Source: Variovorax sp. SG517 (GTDB lineage Bacteria; Pseudomonadota; Gammaproteobacteria; Burkholderiales; Burkholderiaceae_C). Taken from it: 64,000 nucleotides of DNA. This document shows, in pieces, positions 55,614 to 63,707 of this stretch (positions within the stretch are counted from its first letter, which is position 1; each line of letters starts with the position of its first letter). The position numbers and the translations under genes are program-made. The notes beneath the pieces are model-generated. The model was not told the DNA's origin and searched no databases. It worked only from the letters and a program-made list of their open reading frames with translations. Location of the stretch: positions 194,080 through 258,079 of the forward strand of contig NZ_JABMJG010000005.1 of assembly GCF_013376045.1 (NCBI RefSeq), written 5' to 3'.

Positions 55614-57284
55614 ATGACCACACCCCGCACCGGCGGCCAGATCCTGGTCGACCAGCTCGTCACCCACGGTGTCGAGCAGCTCTTCTGCGTGCCCGGCGAG
55701 AGCTTTCTCGCCGTGCTCGACGCACTGCACGACGCCTCCATCGAAGTGACCGTGTGCCGCCAGGAAGGCGGCGCGACGATGATGGCCGAGGCGCAGGGCA
55801 AGCTCACCGGCAGGCCGGGCGTGTGCTTCGTGACGCGCGGGCCGGGCGCCACCAATGCGTCGGCCGGGGTGCACATCGCGCACCAGGATTCGACGCCGCT
55901 CTTGCTCTTCGTCGGCCAGGTCGCGCGCGAGGCGCTGGGCCGCGAGGCCTTCCAGGAGCTGGACTACGGCGCGGTGTTCGGCACCATGGCCAAGTGGGTG
56001 GTGCAGATCGACGACCCGGCGCGCGTGCCCGAGCTGGTGTCGCGCGCCTTCCATGTCGCGACCTCGGGCCGCCCGGGTCCGGTAGTGATCGCGCTGCCGG
56101 AGGACATGCTGACCGAGGCCGCGACGGTGGCCGACGCGCAGCCCTACGCCGTCAGTGAAACGTACCCCGGCCCGGCACAGATCGCCGAGCTGCAGCAGCG
56201 GCTGTCGCAGGCGCAGCGGCCGGTGGTCGTCGTGGGCGGCAGCCGCTGGTCGGAGAAGGCGTCGCGTCAGTTCGCGGACTTCGCGGCGGCCTTCTCGCTG
56301 CCCGTGTACTGCTCGTTCCGCCGGCAGATGCTGATGTCGGCCGATCACCCCTGCTATGCGGGCGACCTCGGCCTGGGCGTCAATCCGAAGATGCTGGAGC
56401 GCATCCGCAATGCCGACCTGATCCTGCTGGCCGGCGGGCGCCTGTCGGAAGTGCCCTCGCAGGGCTACGAGCTGCTGTCCATTCCGCAGCCGAAGCAGGC
56501 GCTGGTGCACGTGCATGCCGATGCCGACGAGCTGGGCAAGCTGTATCGCCCGGCGCTGGGCATCCACGCCACGCCGCAGGCCTTCGCCGAGGCCGTTTCC
56601 ACGCTGCGCCCTGCACAGGTGCCGGCCTGGCAGGCGGAGACGAAGGCCGCGCGCGAAGACTTCCTGCGCTGGAGCGACCCGTCGCCCATCCGCATTCCGG
56701 GCCCGCTGCAGATGGGCGAGGTCATGAAGCACCTGCGCGAGGTGCTGCCGGCCGACACCATCTTCTGCAACGGCGCGGGCAACTTCGCCACCTGGGTGCA
56801 CCGCTTCTGGCCGTTCCGCGCGTATGCCAGCCAGCTCGCGCCCACCAGCGGCTCGATGGGCTACGGCCTGCCGGCCGGGATCGGCGCCAAGCGGCTGTGG
56901 CCGCAGCGCGAGGTGGTGGTGTTCGCGGGCGACGGCGACTTCATGATGCACGGCCAGGAGTTCGCGACCGCCGTGCAGTACGGCCTGCCGATCATCGTGG
57001 TGCTGCTGGACAACGCCATGTACGGCACCATCCGCATGCACCAGGAAAGGCACTACCCGGGCCGCATCAGTGCCACGCAGCTGAAGAACCCCGACTTCCG
57101 CGGCTACGCGGAGGTGTTCGGCGGGCACGGCGAGCGCGTGACCAGCACCGAAGAATTCGGCCCCGCACTCGCCCGCGCACGCGCCAGCGGCAAGCCGGCG
57201 ATCCTGCATTGCCTGTTGGACCCGGAGGCCATCACGCCGGGCAGCACGCTGCAATCGATCCGCAAGGCCGCTCTGGAGGGCTGA
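55614..57284 (+). CDS. Thiamine-pyrophosphate-dependent enzyme (acetolactate-synthase-like)
   Basis: A 556-residue enzyme with the three-domain layout of the POX/ALS family. The catalytic Glu51 is in VCRQEGGATMMAEA. The TPP-binding motif starts GDGDFMMHGQEFATAVQYGL and ends at LLDNAMYG. The central domain has VVVVGGSRWSEKASRQF. It may decarboxylate a 2-oxo acid made by the upstream aminotransferase (inference). No regulatory ACT subunit is nearby, so a catabolic role is more likely than a biosynthetic one. Confidence 0.87.
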   Translation: MTTPRTGGQILVDQLVTHGVEQLFCVPGESFLAVLDALHDASIEVTVCRQEGGATMMAEAQGKLTGRPGVCFVTRGPGATNASAGVHIAHQDSTPLLLFVGQVAREALGREAFQELDYGAVFGTMAKWVVQIDDPARVPELVSRAFHVATSGRPGPVVIALPEDMLTEAATVADAQPYAVSETYPGPAQIAELQQRLSQAQRPVVVVGGSRWSEKASRQFADFAAAFSLPVYCSFRRQMLMSADHPCYAGDLGLGVNPKMLERIRNADLILLAGGRLSEVPSQGYELLSIPQPKQALVHVHADADELGKLYRPALGIHATPQAFAEAVSTLRPAQVPAWQAETKAAREDFLRWSDPSPIRIPGPLQMGEVMKHLREVLPADTIFCNGAGNFATWVHRFWPFRAYASQLAPTSGSMGYGLPAGIGAKRLWPQREVVVFAGDGDFMMHGQEFATAVQYGLPIIVVLLDNAMYGTIRMHQERHYPGRISATQLKNPDFRGYAEVFGGHGERVTSTEEFGPALARARASGKPAILHCLLDPEAITPGSTLQSIRKAALEG

Positions 57285-57288
57285 GCAC

Positions 57289-57384
57289 TCTCCCAGGCTT
57301 CGCGCACTTCGTGTCGCGCGCGCCTTCCCCCTCGCCGGGGGCGACACCTGCGGCCCGGCAAAGCCGGTTCCCCGGTGTCCCGCG
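57289..57384 (+). repeat. Dispersed post-stop intergenic repeat, copy 6
   Basis: It starts 4 nt after the TPP-enzyme stop: ctcccaggcttcgcgcacttc, a stem ccccctcgccggggg, then tgcggcccggcaaagccggtt. It fills the gap to the convergent 101-residue gene. Confidence 0.77.
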
Positions 57385-57397
57385 AACTGGCAGCCCT

Positions 57398-57703
57398 TCA
57401 GCGCAGGCCGCCGACGTACCGGGGTGGGGGCGTGGGCGGCTGGCCGTCGGGCTGGCGTGCCGCCAGGCGCGCGGCGCGGGCCAGCGGCTCCATCGCCTGC
57501 TCCAGCCGGGTGGCGAGAAGGTAGAGCTCCTCGTCCTTGGTGTCGGCCGCGTGTGCGCGGGTCATGCGCACGATCTCGGCGGCGTACTCGGCGTTGGTCG
57601 CCATCCATTCGGTGTCGGTCACGCGGCCGTGCTTTCGCCGCAGCGCCACATGAAGGCGGGCGGCGAGGGCGATGCGTTCGCTTTCGGACATGGATGGCGA
57701 CAT
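57398..57703 (-). CDS. Hypothetical small helical protein downstream of the ammonium transporter
   Basis: A 101-residue protein I do not recognise. It is charged and predicted helical (ESERIALAARLHVALRRKHG, EYAAEIVRMTRAHAADTKDE), with a Pro-rich C-terminus ending RYVGGLR. ATG 57703 has GGAGGA about 7 nt upstream; a second in-frame ATG lies four codons later. It starts 23 nt after the ammonium-transporter stop, so the two share a transcript. Usually glnK occupies such a slot, but this is not a PII-like sequence. Confidence 0.65.
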   Translation of the reverse strand: MSPSMSESERIALAARLHVALRRKHGRVTDTEWMATNAEYAAEIVRMTRAHAADTKDEELYLLATRLEQAMEPLARAARLAARQPDGQPPTPPPRYVGGLR

Positions 57704-57726
57704 GGCTTGTTTCCTCCGTCGGTGGG

Positions 57727-58965
57727 TCAGCTGCTCCCGAGATGTTCCCTGTGCTGTGCAAGATCGAGGCCCAGCAGTTCGCTGTCGGCATCGACGCGCA
57801 GGCCGACGATGACGTGCACCAGGAACAGCACCACTGCCGTTCCTGTCGCACTGAAGATGGCCACGCTGCCGACCGCGATCGCCTGCGTCAGCACGTCGCC
57901 CGTGGCGCCGGAGACGCGCGGGTCGGCGAACACGCCGGTCAGCAGCGCGCCCACGATGCCGCCGATGCCGTGCACGCCGAACACGTCGAGCGAGTCGTCC
58001 GCCCCCAGCAGGTGCTTCAGGCCGGTGGCGCCCCAGTAGCAGGCCAGCCCCGCGATGGCGCCGATGGCCAGCGCCGCCGGCGGCGTGACGAAACCGGCCG
58101 CCGGGGTGATGGCCACCAGCCCCGCCACGAGGCCCGAGCACAGGCCCAGCAGCGAGGGACTGCGCCGCACGATCCATTCGCCGAGCATCCAGCTCATGGC
58201 GCCGGCGGCCGCCGCGATGTGCGTGACCAGCATCGCCAGCCCCGCGCGGCCGTCGGCCGCCACCGCCGAGCCGGCATTGAAGCCGAACCAGCCCACCCAC
58301 AGCAGGCCGGCGCCGGTCATGGTGAAAGCCAGGTTGTAGGGCTCGAAGGCCTCGCGGCCGTAGCCCTTGCGCGAGCCCAGCGCGTAGGCGCACACCAGCC
58401 CCGCGATGCCGGCGTTGACGTGCACCACCGAGCCGCCCGCGAAGTCGAGCGCGCCCATCTGCGCGAGCCAGCCGCCGGGCTCCCACACCCAGTGCGCGAC
58501 GGGCGCGTACACCAGCACGCTCCACAGCAGCGCGAACCACAGGATCGCCGAGAAGCGCATGCGCTCGACGAAGGCGCCGAGCACCAGCGCGGTGGTGATG
58601 ATTGCGAAGGTCAGCTGGAACATCGCGTAGACCGACTCGGGCACGTTGGGCGCCACGTGGCTCACCGCGAGCTGCCCGGCCTCCTTCAGGTATTCGAAGC
58701 CCGAGAACCAGAAGCGCCCGGAGCCGCCGAGCCAGGGCCAGCCCTCGGTGAAGGCCAGCGAATAGCCCAGCGCGAACCAGGTCAGCGAGACCGTCGCGGC
58801 GATCGCCACCACCGCCGCCATGGTGGCCAGCACGTTCTTGCGGCGCACCATGCCCGCGTAGAAGAGAGCGATGCCGGGCAGCGTCATCAGCAGCACCAGC
58901 GCGGTCGAGGTCATCATCCATGCGGTGTCTGCCGCGTTGATGGAGGCTTGCGGTGCCAGGGCCAT
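57727..58965 (-). CDS. amtB: Ammonium transporter
   Basis: A 412-residue membrane channel with about eleven helices. Amt family features are present: LPGIALFYAGMVRRKNVLAT, FAGGSVVHVNAGIAGLV with the first pore His, PYNLAFTMTGAGLLWVGWFG, and FGVHGIGGIVGALLTGVFAD with the second. It imports ammonia. ATG 58965 was chosen; a TTG 18 nt earlier is a weak alternative. A sigma-54-type promoter and an NtrC-like site lie upstream, so nitrogen limitation should induce it. Confidence 0.93.
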   Translation of the reverse strand: MALAPQASINAADTAWMMTSTALVLLMTLPGIALFYAGMVRRKNVLATMAAVVAIAATVSLTWFALGYSLAFTEGWPWLGGSGRFWFSGFEYLKEAGQLAVSHVAPNVPESVYAMFQLTFAIITTALVLGAFVERMRFSAILWFALLWSVLVYAPVAHWVWEPGGWLAQMGALDFAGGSVVHVNAGIAGLVCAYALGSRKGYGREAFEPYNLAFTMTGAGLLWVGWFGFNAGSAVAADGRAGLAMLVTHIAAAAGAMSWMLGEWIVRRSPSLLGLCSGLVAGLVAITPAAGFVTPPAALAIGAIAGLACYWGATGLKHLLGADDSLDVFGVHGIGGIVGALLTGVFADPRVSGATGDVLTQAIAVGSVAIFSATGTAVVLFLVHVIVGLRVDADSELLGLDLAQHREHLGSS

Positions 58966-59004
58966 GGTCGCTTTCTTCTTCAAGTGGTGGACTCAGGCGC
59001 CCCG

Positions 59005-59020
59005 TGCACAAGTCGTGCCA
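59005..59020 (-). promoter_or_regulatory. Sigma-54 (-24/-12) promoter of the ammonium transporter
   Basis: Read on the minus strand: TGGCACGACTTGTGCA. It has the invariant GG and GC dinucleotides exactly 10 nt apart and matches the consensus TGGCAC-N5-TTGCA at all but one position. It would start transcription about 28 nt upstream of ATG 58965. RpoN dependence is normal for amt genes. Confidence 0.8.
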
Positions 59021-59093
59021 CGTCGTTAACTATCAGAAACACTTTGGTTTGCAAACCGGGCTTATTCGGTAAGGCAAAGCGGGTAATTCCCTA

Positions 59094-59110
59094 TGCACTG
59101 AGGCGGTGCG
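59094..59110. promoter_or_regulatory. NtrC-like enhancer site
   Basis: TGCAC-N7-GTGCG matches the NtrC consensus TGCAC-N7-GTGCA at all but the last base. It lies about 75-90 bp upstream of the sigma-54 promoter, a normal enhancer distance. A separate perfect palindrome, GGTTTGCAAACC, sits between them at 59046-59057. Confidence 0.6.
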
Positions 59111-59236
59111 TGCCCCTAAAGTCTGCGCACTCGCGAACGGGCCCTGCTCGTGTGCCGAGGGTCCGAGGAGACAAACCCCCCAAGCAACAATAAAAATTCT
59201 TCAAAGGCTCCGTACGAGATGCCTGTCCAAGCTTGA
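59111..59236 (+). other. Gene-free stretch, possible small RNA
   Basis: No convincing ORF. It includes an isolated ribosome-site-like ggagacaaa at about 59167 with no following start. A strong rho-independent terminator follows at 59237-59265 on the plus strand, which implies that something upstream is transcribed. A short noncoding RNA or a remnant of a lost gene are both possible; I cannot tell which. Confidence 0.35.
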
Positions 59237-59265
59237 AAGGCGCCGCTGGTCGGCGCCTTTTTTAT
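59237..59265 (+). terminator. Rho-independent terminator
   Basis: The stem AAAGGCGCC (59237-59245) and GGCGCCTTT (59253-59261) is followed by a T-run and TA. It is strong on the plus strand. No protein gene ends just before it on that strand: the nearest upstream gene (57727-58965) runs the other way. It also lies upstream of the TSUP gene start (59339). Confidence 0.8.
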
Positions 59266-59338
59266 TTGCGCGGGGCTTGGGGCATCGGCCTTTCAAGCTA
59301 CTTTTTCGATAGCACCGGGGTGAGACAATCCACGCCCT

Positions 59339-60097
59339 ATGGAAATGCTGGTGGTCACGGGCGCCTCTGCGCTCGCGGGTTTTGTCGATTCGATCGTGGG
59401 CGGAGGCGGGCTGATCCTGGTGCCTGCGCTGTTCGCCGTTTTCCCGGGCGCACCGCCGGCGACCCTGCTGGGCACCAACAAGAGCGCTTCCATCTGGGGC
59501 ACGGCCGCCGCCGCGGCCCAGTTCAGCCAGCGGGTGCAGATGCGCTGGGGCGCGCTGTGGCCGGCCGCGCTGCTCGGCTTCGTCGGCTCGATGCTGGGCG
59601 CCTGGGGCGTCACCATGTTCCCGGGCGACTTCCTGCGCAAGGCGCTGCCGCTCATCCTGCTGGGCGTGCTGCTCTACACGTTGGCGCGCAAGGACATGGG
59701 CCGCATGCATGCGCCGCGCTTCTCCGGCCGCGCCGAGACGCTGGCGGCCTGCACCATCGGCCTTTGCATCGGGCTGTACGACGGCTTCTTCGGCCCGGGC
59801 GCGGGCAGCTTCCTGGTGTTCCTCTTCGTGCGCTGGATGGGCTACGACTTCCTCAACGCCTCGGCCTCGGCCAAGATCATCAACACCCTGACCAACGCCG
59901 CCGCGCTGATCCTGCTGGCGGCCAAGGGCCATGTCTGGTGGCACTACGGACTGGTGATGGCGGTGGCCAACGTGGCCGGCAGCGTGCTGGGCACGCGGGT
60001 TGCGCTCAAGCACGGCGCGGGCTTCGTGCGGGTGGTGTTCATCGTGGTGGTGAGCGCGCTGATACTGAAGACCGCCTACGACGCATTCCTGAAATAA
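59339..60097 (+). CDS. TSUP-family (TauE/SafE) membrane transporter
   Basis: A 252-residue protein with about eight helices. It has the TauE/SafE repeat motif twice, as FVDSIVGGGGLILVPALFAV and GLYDGFFGPGAGSFLVFLFV. Such proteins carry sulfite, sulfonates or related organic anions; the substrate is not deducible. A chromate-transporter gene follows 24 nt downstream and may be cotranscribed. Confidence 0.9.
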   Translation: MEMLVVTGASALAGFVDSIVGGGGLILVPALFAVFPGAPPATLLGTNKSASIWGTAAAAAQFSQRVQMRWGALWPAALLGFVGSMLGAWGVTMFPGDFLRKALPLILLGVLLYTLARKDMGRMHAPRFSGRAETLAACTIGLCIGLYDGFFGPGAGSFLVFLFVRWMGYDFLNASASAKIINTLTNAAALILLAAKGHVWWHYGLVMAVANVAGSVLGTRVALKHGAGFVRVVFIVVVSALILKTAYDAFLK

Positions 60098-60121
60098 CGA
60101 AGCAAGAAAGAAAGCCGCCCG

Positions 60122-61492
60122 ATGTCCTCTCCCCAAGATCCCGTCGAGCGGCCCGCTCCCGTCGGCTTCTGGCAGGCCTTCGCCTACTGGCTCAAGCTGG
60201 GCTTCATCAGCTTCGGCGGCCCGGCCGGGCAGATCGCGCTGATGCACCAGGAACTGGTGGAGCGCAGGCGCTGGATCTCGGAGAAGCGCTTCCTGCACGC
60301 CCTCAACTACTGCATGCTGCTGCCCGGCCCCGAGGCCCAGCAGCTCGCCACCTACATCGGCTGGCTCATGCACCGCACCTGGGGCGGCATCGCAGCGGGG
60401 GTGCTGTTCGTGCTGCCCTCGCTCTTCATCCTGATCGCGCTCTCGTGGATCTACATGGCCTACGGGCAGGTGCCGGCGGTGGCGGGGCTGCTGTACGGCG
60501 TGAAGCCGGCGGTCACGGCCATCGTGCTGTTCGCGGCCTGGCGCATCGGCTCGCGGGTGCTGAAGAACCCCTGGCTCTGGGCGATTGCCGCCGCGGCCTT
60601 CGTGGCGATCTTCGCGCTGCAGCTGCCATTTCCGCTGATCGTGCTCGCGGCTGCGGCCATCGGCTACGTCGGCAGCCGGGTGGCGCCGCATCGCTTCGCG
60701 CCGGGCGGCGGCGGGCATGGCGCGGCGGGGGCGGCGGCCATCGGCCCGGCGCTCATCGACGACGACACGCCGACGCCCGCGCACGCGCGCTTCGGCTGGG
60801 GCCGCTTCTGGCGCGTGCTGGGCGTGTTCCTCGTGCTGTGGCTGAGCGGCATGGGCGCGCTCATGGCGTTGTACGGCTGGCACGGCACGCTCACGCAGAT
60901 GGGCTGGTTCTTCACCAAGGCCGCCCTCATGACCTTCGGCGGCGCCTACGCGGTGCTGCCCTACGTGTTCCAGGGCGCGGTCGACCACTACGGCTGGCTG
61001 GGTGCCACGCAGATGATCGACGGCCTCGCGCTGGGCGAAACCACGCCGGGGCCGCTGATCATGGTGGTGTCGTTCGTGGGCTTCGTCGGCGGGTGGAACC
61101 AGGCGCTCTTCGGCGCCCACTCGCTCTTCGCGGCGGGTGCGGTGGCGGCGACGGTGGTGAGCTTCTTCACCTTCCTGCCGTCGTTCCTGTTCATCCTGCT
61201 GGGCGGGCCCTTCATCGAGTCGACGCACGGCAACCTGAAGCTCACCGCGCCGCTCACGGCCATCACGGCGGCGGTGGTGGGCGTGATCGTCAACCTGGCG
61301 GTGTTCTTCGCCTGGCACGTGCTGTGGCCCAAGGGCGCGGGTGGGGGCTTCGACGCGGCATCGGCGGCGATCGGGCTGATCGCCGCCGTGGCGCTGTTCC
61401 GCTTCAAGGCCGGGGTGATCCCGGTGGTGCTCGGGTCGGCCCTGATGGGGCTGGCGTGGCAGCTGTTGCTGCTGCCGTTGTTCGTGCGCTGA
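60122..61492 (+). CDS. chrA: Chromate transporter, long (two-domain) ChrA
   Basis: A 456-residue CHR-family transporter formed by two homologous halves. The halves carry LGFISFGGPAGQIALMHQEL and AALMTFGGAYAVLPYVFQGA. LALGETTPGPLIMVVSFVGF is another family motif. Long ChrA proteins export chromate by proton motive force. It lies just after a TSUP transporter and is convergent with tctA (6 nt between stops). Confidence 0.9.
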   Translation: MSSPQDPVERPAPVGFWQAFAYWLKLGFISFGGPAGQIALMHQELVERRRWISEKRFLHALNYCMLLPGPEAQQLATYIGWLMHRTWGGIAAGVLFVLPSLFILIALSWIYMAYGQVPAVAGLLYGVKPAVTAIVLFAAWRIGSRVLKNPWLWAIAAAAFVAIFALQLPFPLIVLAAAAIGYVGSRVAPHRFAPGGGGHGAAGAAAIGPALIDDDTPTPAHARFGWGRFWRVLGVFLVLWLSGMGALMALYGWHGTLTQMGWFFTKAALMTFGGAYAVLPYVFQGAVDHYGWLGATQMIDGLALGETTPGPLIMVVSFVGFVGGWNQALFGAHSLFAAGAVAATVVSFFTFLPSFLFILLGGPFIESTHGNLKLTAPLTAITAAVVGVIVNLAVFFAWHVLWPKGAGGGFDAASAAIGLIAAVALFRFKAGVIPVVLGSALMGLAWQLLLLPLFVR

Positions 61493-61498
61493 AGAGGA

Positions 61499-63010
61499 TC
61501 AGTCCTCGACGAAGGCTTCTTCTCGCTTTGCCTTGATCGCCGGCAGCAGCACGATGCCCAGCAGCAGCGCCGCCGCGACCAGAAGCCCCGCCGACAGCGG
61601 CCGCGTGACGAACACGCTCCACGCCCCGCGCGACAGCAGCAGCGCACGGCGCAGGTTCTCTTCCATCATCGGCCCCAGGATGAAGCCCAGCAGCAGCGGC
61701 GCTGGCTCGGTGCGCAGCTTGATGAAGAGATAGCCGATGAAACCGAAGGCCGCCACCATCCACACGTCGAAGGTGTTGTTGTTGGTCGAGTACACGCCGA
61801 TCGCGCAGAACAGAACGATGGCCGGGAACAGGAACTTGTAGGGCACCGTCAGCAGCTTGATCCACATGCCGATCAGTGGCAGGTTCAGGATGATCAGCAT
61901 CGCGTTGCCGATCCACATCGAGGCGATCAGGCCCCAGAAGAGCTCCGGGTTGCTGGTCATGACCTGCGGGCCCGGCTGGATGTTGTGGATGGTCATTGCG
62001 CCCACCATCAGCGCCATCACCGCGTTGGGCGGAATGCCCAGCGTCAGCAGCGGGATGAAGGAGGTCTGCGCGCCGGCGTTGTTGGCTGACTCCGGCGATG
62101 CCACGCCGCGGATGTTGCCCTTGCCGAAGGGCACTTCGCCGGGGCGCATGCGGATCTTCTTTTCCAGCGCGTAGGAGGCGAAAGAAGCCAGCAGCGCGCC
62201 GCCGCCGGGCAGGATGCCCAGTGCGGAACCCAGCGCCGTGCCGCGAAGCACGGCGGGGAGCATGCGCTTGAAGTCGTCCTTGGTGGGCCACAGGCCCTTG
62301 ACCTTGTGCGTGAACACCTCGCGCTCGTCGTCGGGCTGCGAGAGGTTGCCGATGATCTCGCCATAGCCGAACACGCCCATGGCGATGACCACGAAGCCGA
62401 TGCCGTCGGTGAGCTCCGGAATGTCGAAGCTGTAGCGCGCCACGCCGGAGTTGACGTCGGTGCCCACGATGCCCAGCAAGAGGCCCAGCACGATCATCGC
62501 CACCGCCTTCAGCAGCGAGCCCGAGGCCAGCACCACCGCGCCGATCAGGCCCAGCACCATCAGCGAGAAATACTCGGCCGGGCCGAACTTGAAGGCCAGT
62601 TCGGTCAGCGGCGGCGCGAAGGCGGCCAGGATCAGCGTGCCGACGCAGCCCGCGAAGAACGAGCCCAGGCCCGCGGCGGCCAGCGCCGGGCCCGCTCGGC
62701 CCTGCCTGGCCATCTGGTAGCCGTCGATGCAGGTGACCACCGAGGACGACTCGCCCGGCAGGTTCACCAGAATGGCCGTGGTGGAGCCGCCGTACTGGGC
62801 GCCGTAATAGATGCCCGCCAGCATGATCAGCGCCGATACCGGCGGCAGCGCGTAGGTTGCCGGCAGAAGCATTGCGATGGTCGCAACGGGTCCGATGCCC
62901 GGCAGCACGCCGATCAGCGTGCCCAGGATGCAGCCGATCAGGCAGTACAGCAGGTTGGTGAAGGTGAACGCGACGCCGAAGCCGGTCGCGAGGTTGTTGA
63001 AGAGTTCCAT
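61499..63010 (-). CDS. tctA: Tripartite tricarboxylate transporter large permease, TctA
   Basis: A 503-residue, 11-12-helix permease. Key motifs are GVLPGIGPVATIAMLLPATY near the N-terminus, YGGSTTAILVNLPGESSSVV, and ALGILPGGGALLASFASYAL in the middle. It works with TctB and a periplasmic TctC/Bug receptor. It starts 13 nt after the tctB stop. No receptor gene is adjacent. Confidence 0.95.
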   Translation of the reverse strand: MELFNNLATGFGVAFTFTNLLYCLIGCILGTLIGVLPGIGPVATIAMLLPATYALPPVSALIMLAGIYYGAQYGGSTTAILVNLPGESSSVVTCIDGYQMARQGRAGPALAAAGLGSFFAGCVGTLILAAFAPPLTELAFKFGPAEYFSLMVLGLIGAVVLASGSLLKAVAMIVLGLLLGIVGTDVNSGVARYSFDIPELTDGIGFVVIAMGVFGYGEIIGNLSQPDDEREVFTHKVKGLWPTKDDFKRMLPAVLRGTALGSALGILPGGGALLASFASYALEKKIRMRPGEVPFGKGNIRGVASPESANNAGAQTSFIPLLTLGIPPNAVMALMVGAMTIHNIQPGPQVMTSNPELFWGLIASMWIGNAMLIILNLPLIGMWIKLLTVPYKFLFPAIVLFCAIGVYSTNNNTFDVWMVAAFGFIGYLFIKLRTEPAPLLLGFILGPMMEENLRRALLLSRGAWSVFVTRPLSAGLLVAAALLLGIVLLPAIKAKREEAFVED

Positions 63011-63023
63011 GGCTGTGTTCTCC

Positions 63024-63512
63024 TCAACCCGAGATGAAGGTGGGCCACACCTGGATCTGCAGCTTGAGCGCCCAGATGAACGCCACGTAGCTGCCGGCCG
63101 CCAGGATGGTCGCGAGGATCAGCACGTCGCGCAGCTTGAAGTGCTCGCCCGCCATGCTGGAGATGATGGTGAGCGCGTAGATCGCGATGATCATTCCCAT
63201 GGCCGGCAGCCCGATGCTGGGCAGCCCGCCCAGCAGCACGCCGAAGGCCAGGTTCGCGCCGAGCACGAAGGCCAGCGGCTTCCAGGCCCACTTGCCGATC
63301 GGGTCGCCGTCGGTGGTCTCCACCACCATCGCCTGGAACATGATGATCGCGCCCAGCACCGCCAGCAGGATGCCCAGCATGAGCGGGAAGTAGCCCGGCC
63401 CCATGCGCGCGCCGTCGCCGATGGTGTAGGTGGTGGCGCCGATGGCGAAGGCGCCGCCCACGGTGGTGAACATGACTCCTGAAAAGAAGTCGGCCTGACT
63501 CTTTATGCGCAT
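63024..63512 (-). CDS. tctB: Tripartite tricarboxylate transporter small permease, TctB
   Basis: A 162-residue protein with four helices. DFFSGVMFTTVGGAFAIGAT and the region ARMGPGYFPLMLGILLAVLG are diagnostic of TctB. A strong GAGGAGCGAG ribosome site precedes the start. It is the first gene of the two-gene unit. Confidence 0.92.
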   Translation of the reverse strand: MRIKSQADFFSGVMFTTVGGAFAIGATTYTIGDGARMGPGYFPLMLGILLAVLGAIIMFQAMVVETTDGDPIGKWAWKPLAFVLGANLAFGVLLGGLPSIGLPAMGMIIAIYALTIISSMAGEHFKLRDVLILATILAAGSYVAFIWALKLQIQVWPTFISG

Positions 63513-63577
63513 GTCTCGCTCCTCTTGTTATGGAGGAAGGAGGGTCGATCCGCGGGCCTGACCGTTGGCTGACCAGC

Positions 63578-63601
63578 GCGGTACGAACAAATGCGTACCG
63601 C
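63578..63601. promoter_or_regulatory. Perfect inverted repeat upstream of tctB
   Basis: The arms GCGGTACG (63578-63585) and CGTACCGC (63594-63601) are perfect around an 8-nt AT-rich spacer. It lies about 65-90 nt upstream of the tctB start. It could be an operator or a hairpin in the leader; no regulator gene is adjacent in the window. Confidence 0.5.
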
Positions 63602-63637
63602 AGGGCAAGGGTTCTTCCCGGTTCGGGCGTTTTCCCC

Positions 63638-63671
63638 AATGAAAAAAGCTCCCGAAGGAGCTTTTTTCATT
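63638..63671. terminator. Bidirectional rho-independent terminator
   Basis: Two 15-nt arms (63638-63652 and 63657-63671) are perfectly complementary around the loop CGAA. The stem core GCTCC/GGAGC is flanked by A6 and T6 runs on both sides, so it works on either strand. On the minus strand it ends the RNA-binding-protein gene at 63708. Confidence 0.88.
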
Positions 63672-63707
63672 CAAGGGCCCGAAGGCCCTGGAGGCAGGAG
63701 GGAGGGC

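Noticed and set aside
59111..59236. 6S RNA or a riboswitch
   Set aside because: Short similarities only; no closing stem or conserved loops could be fitted.
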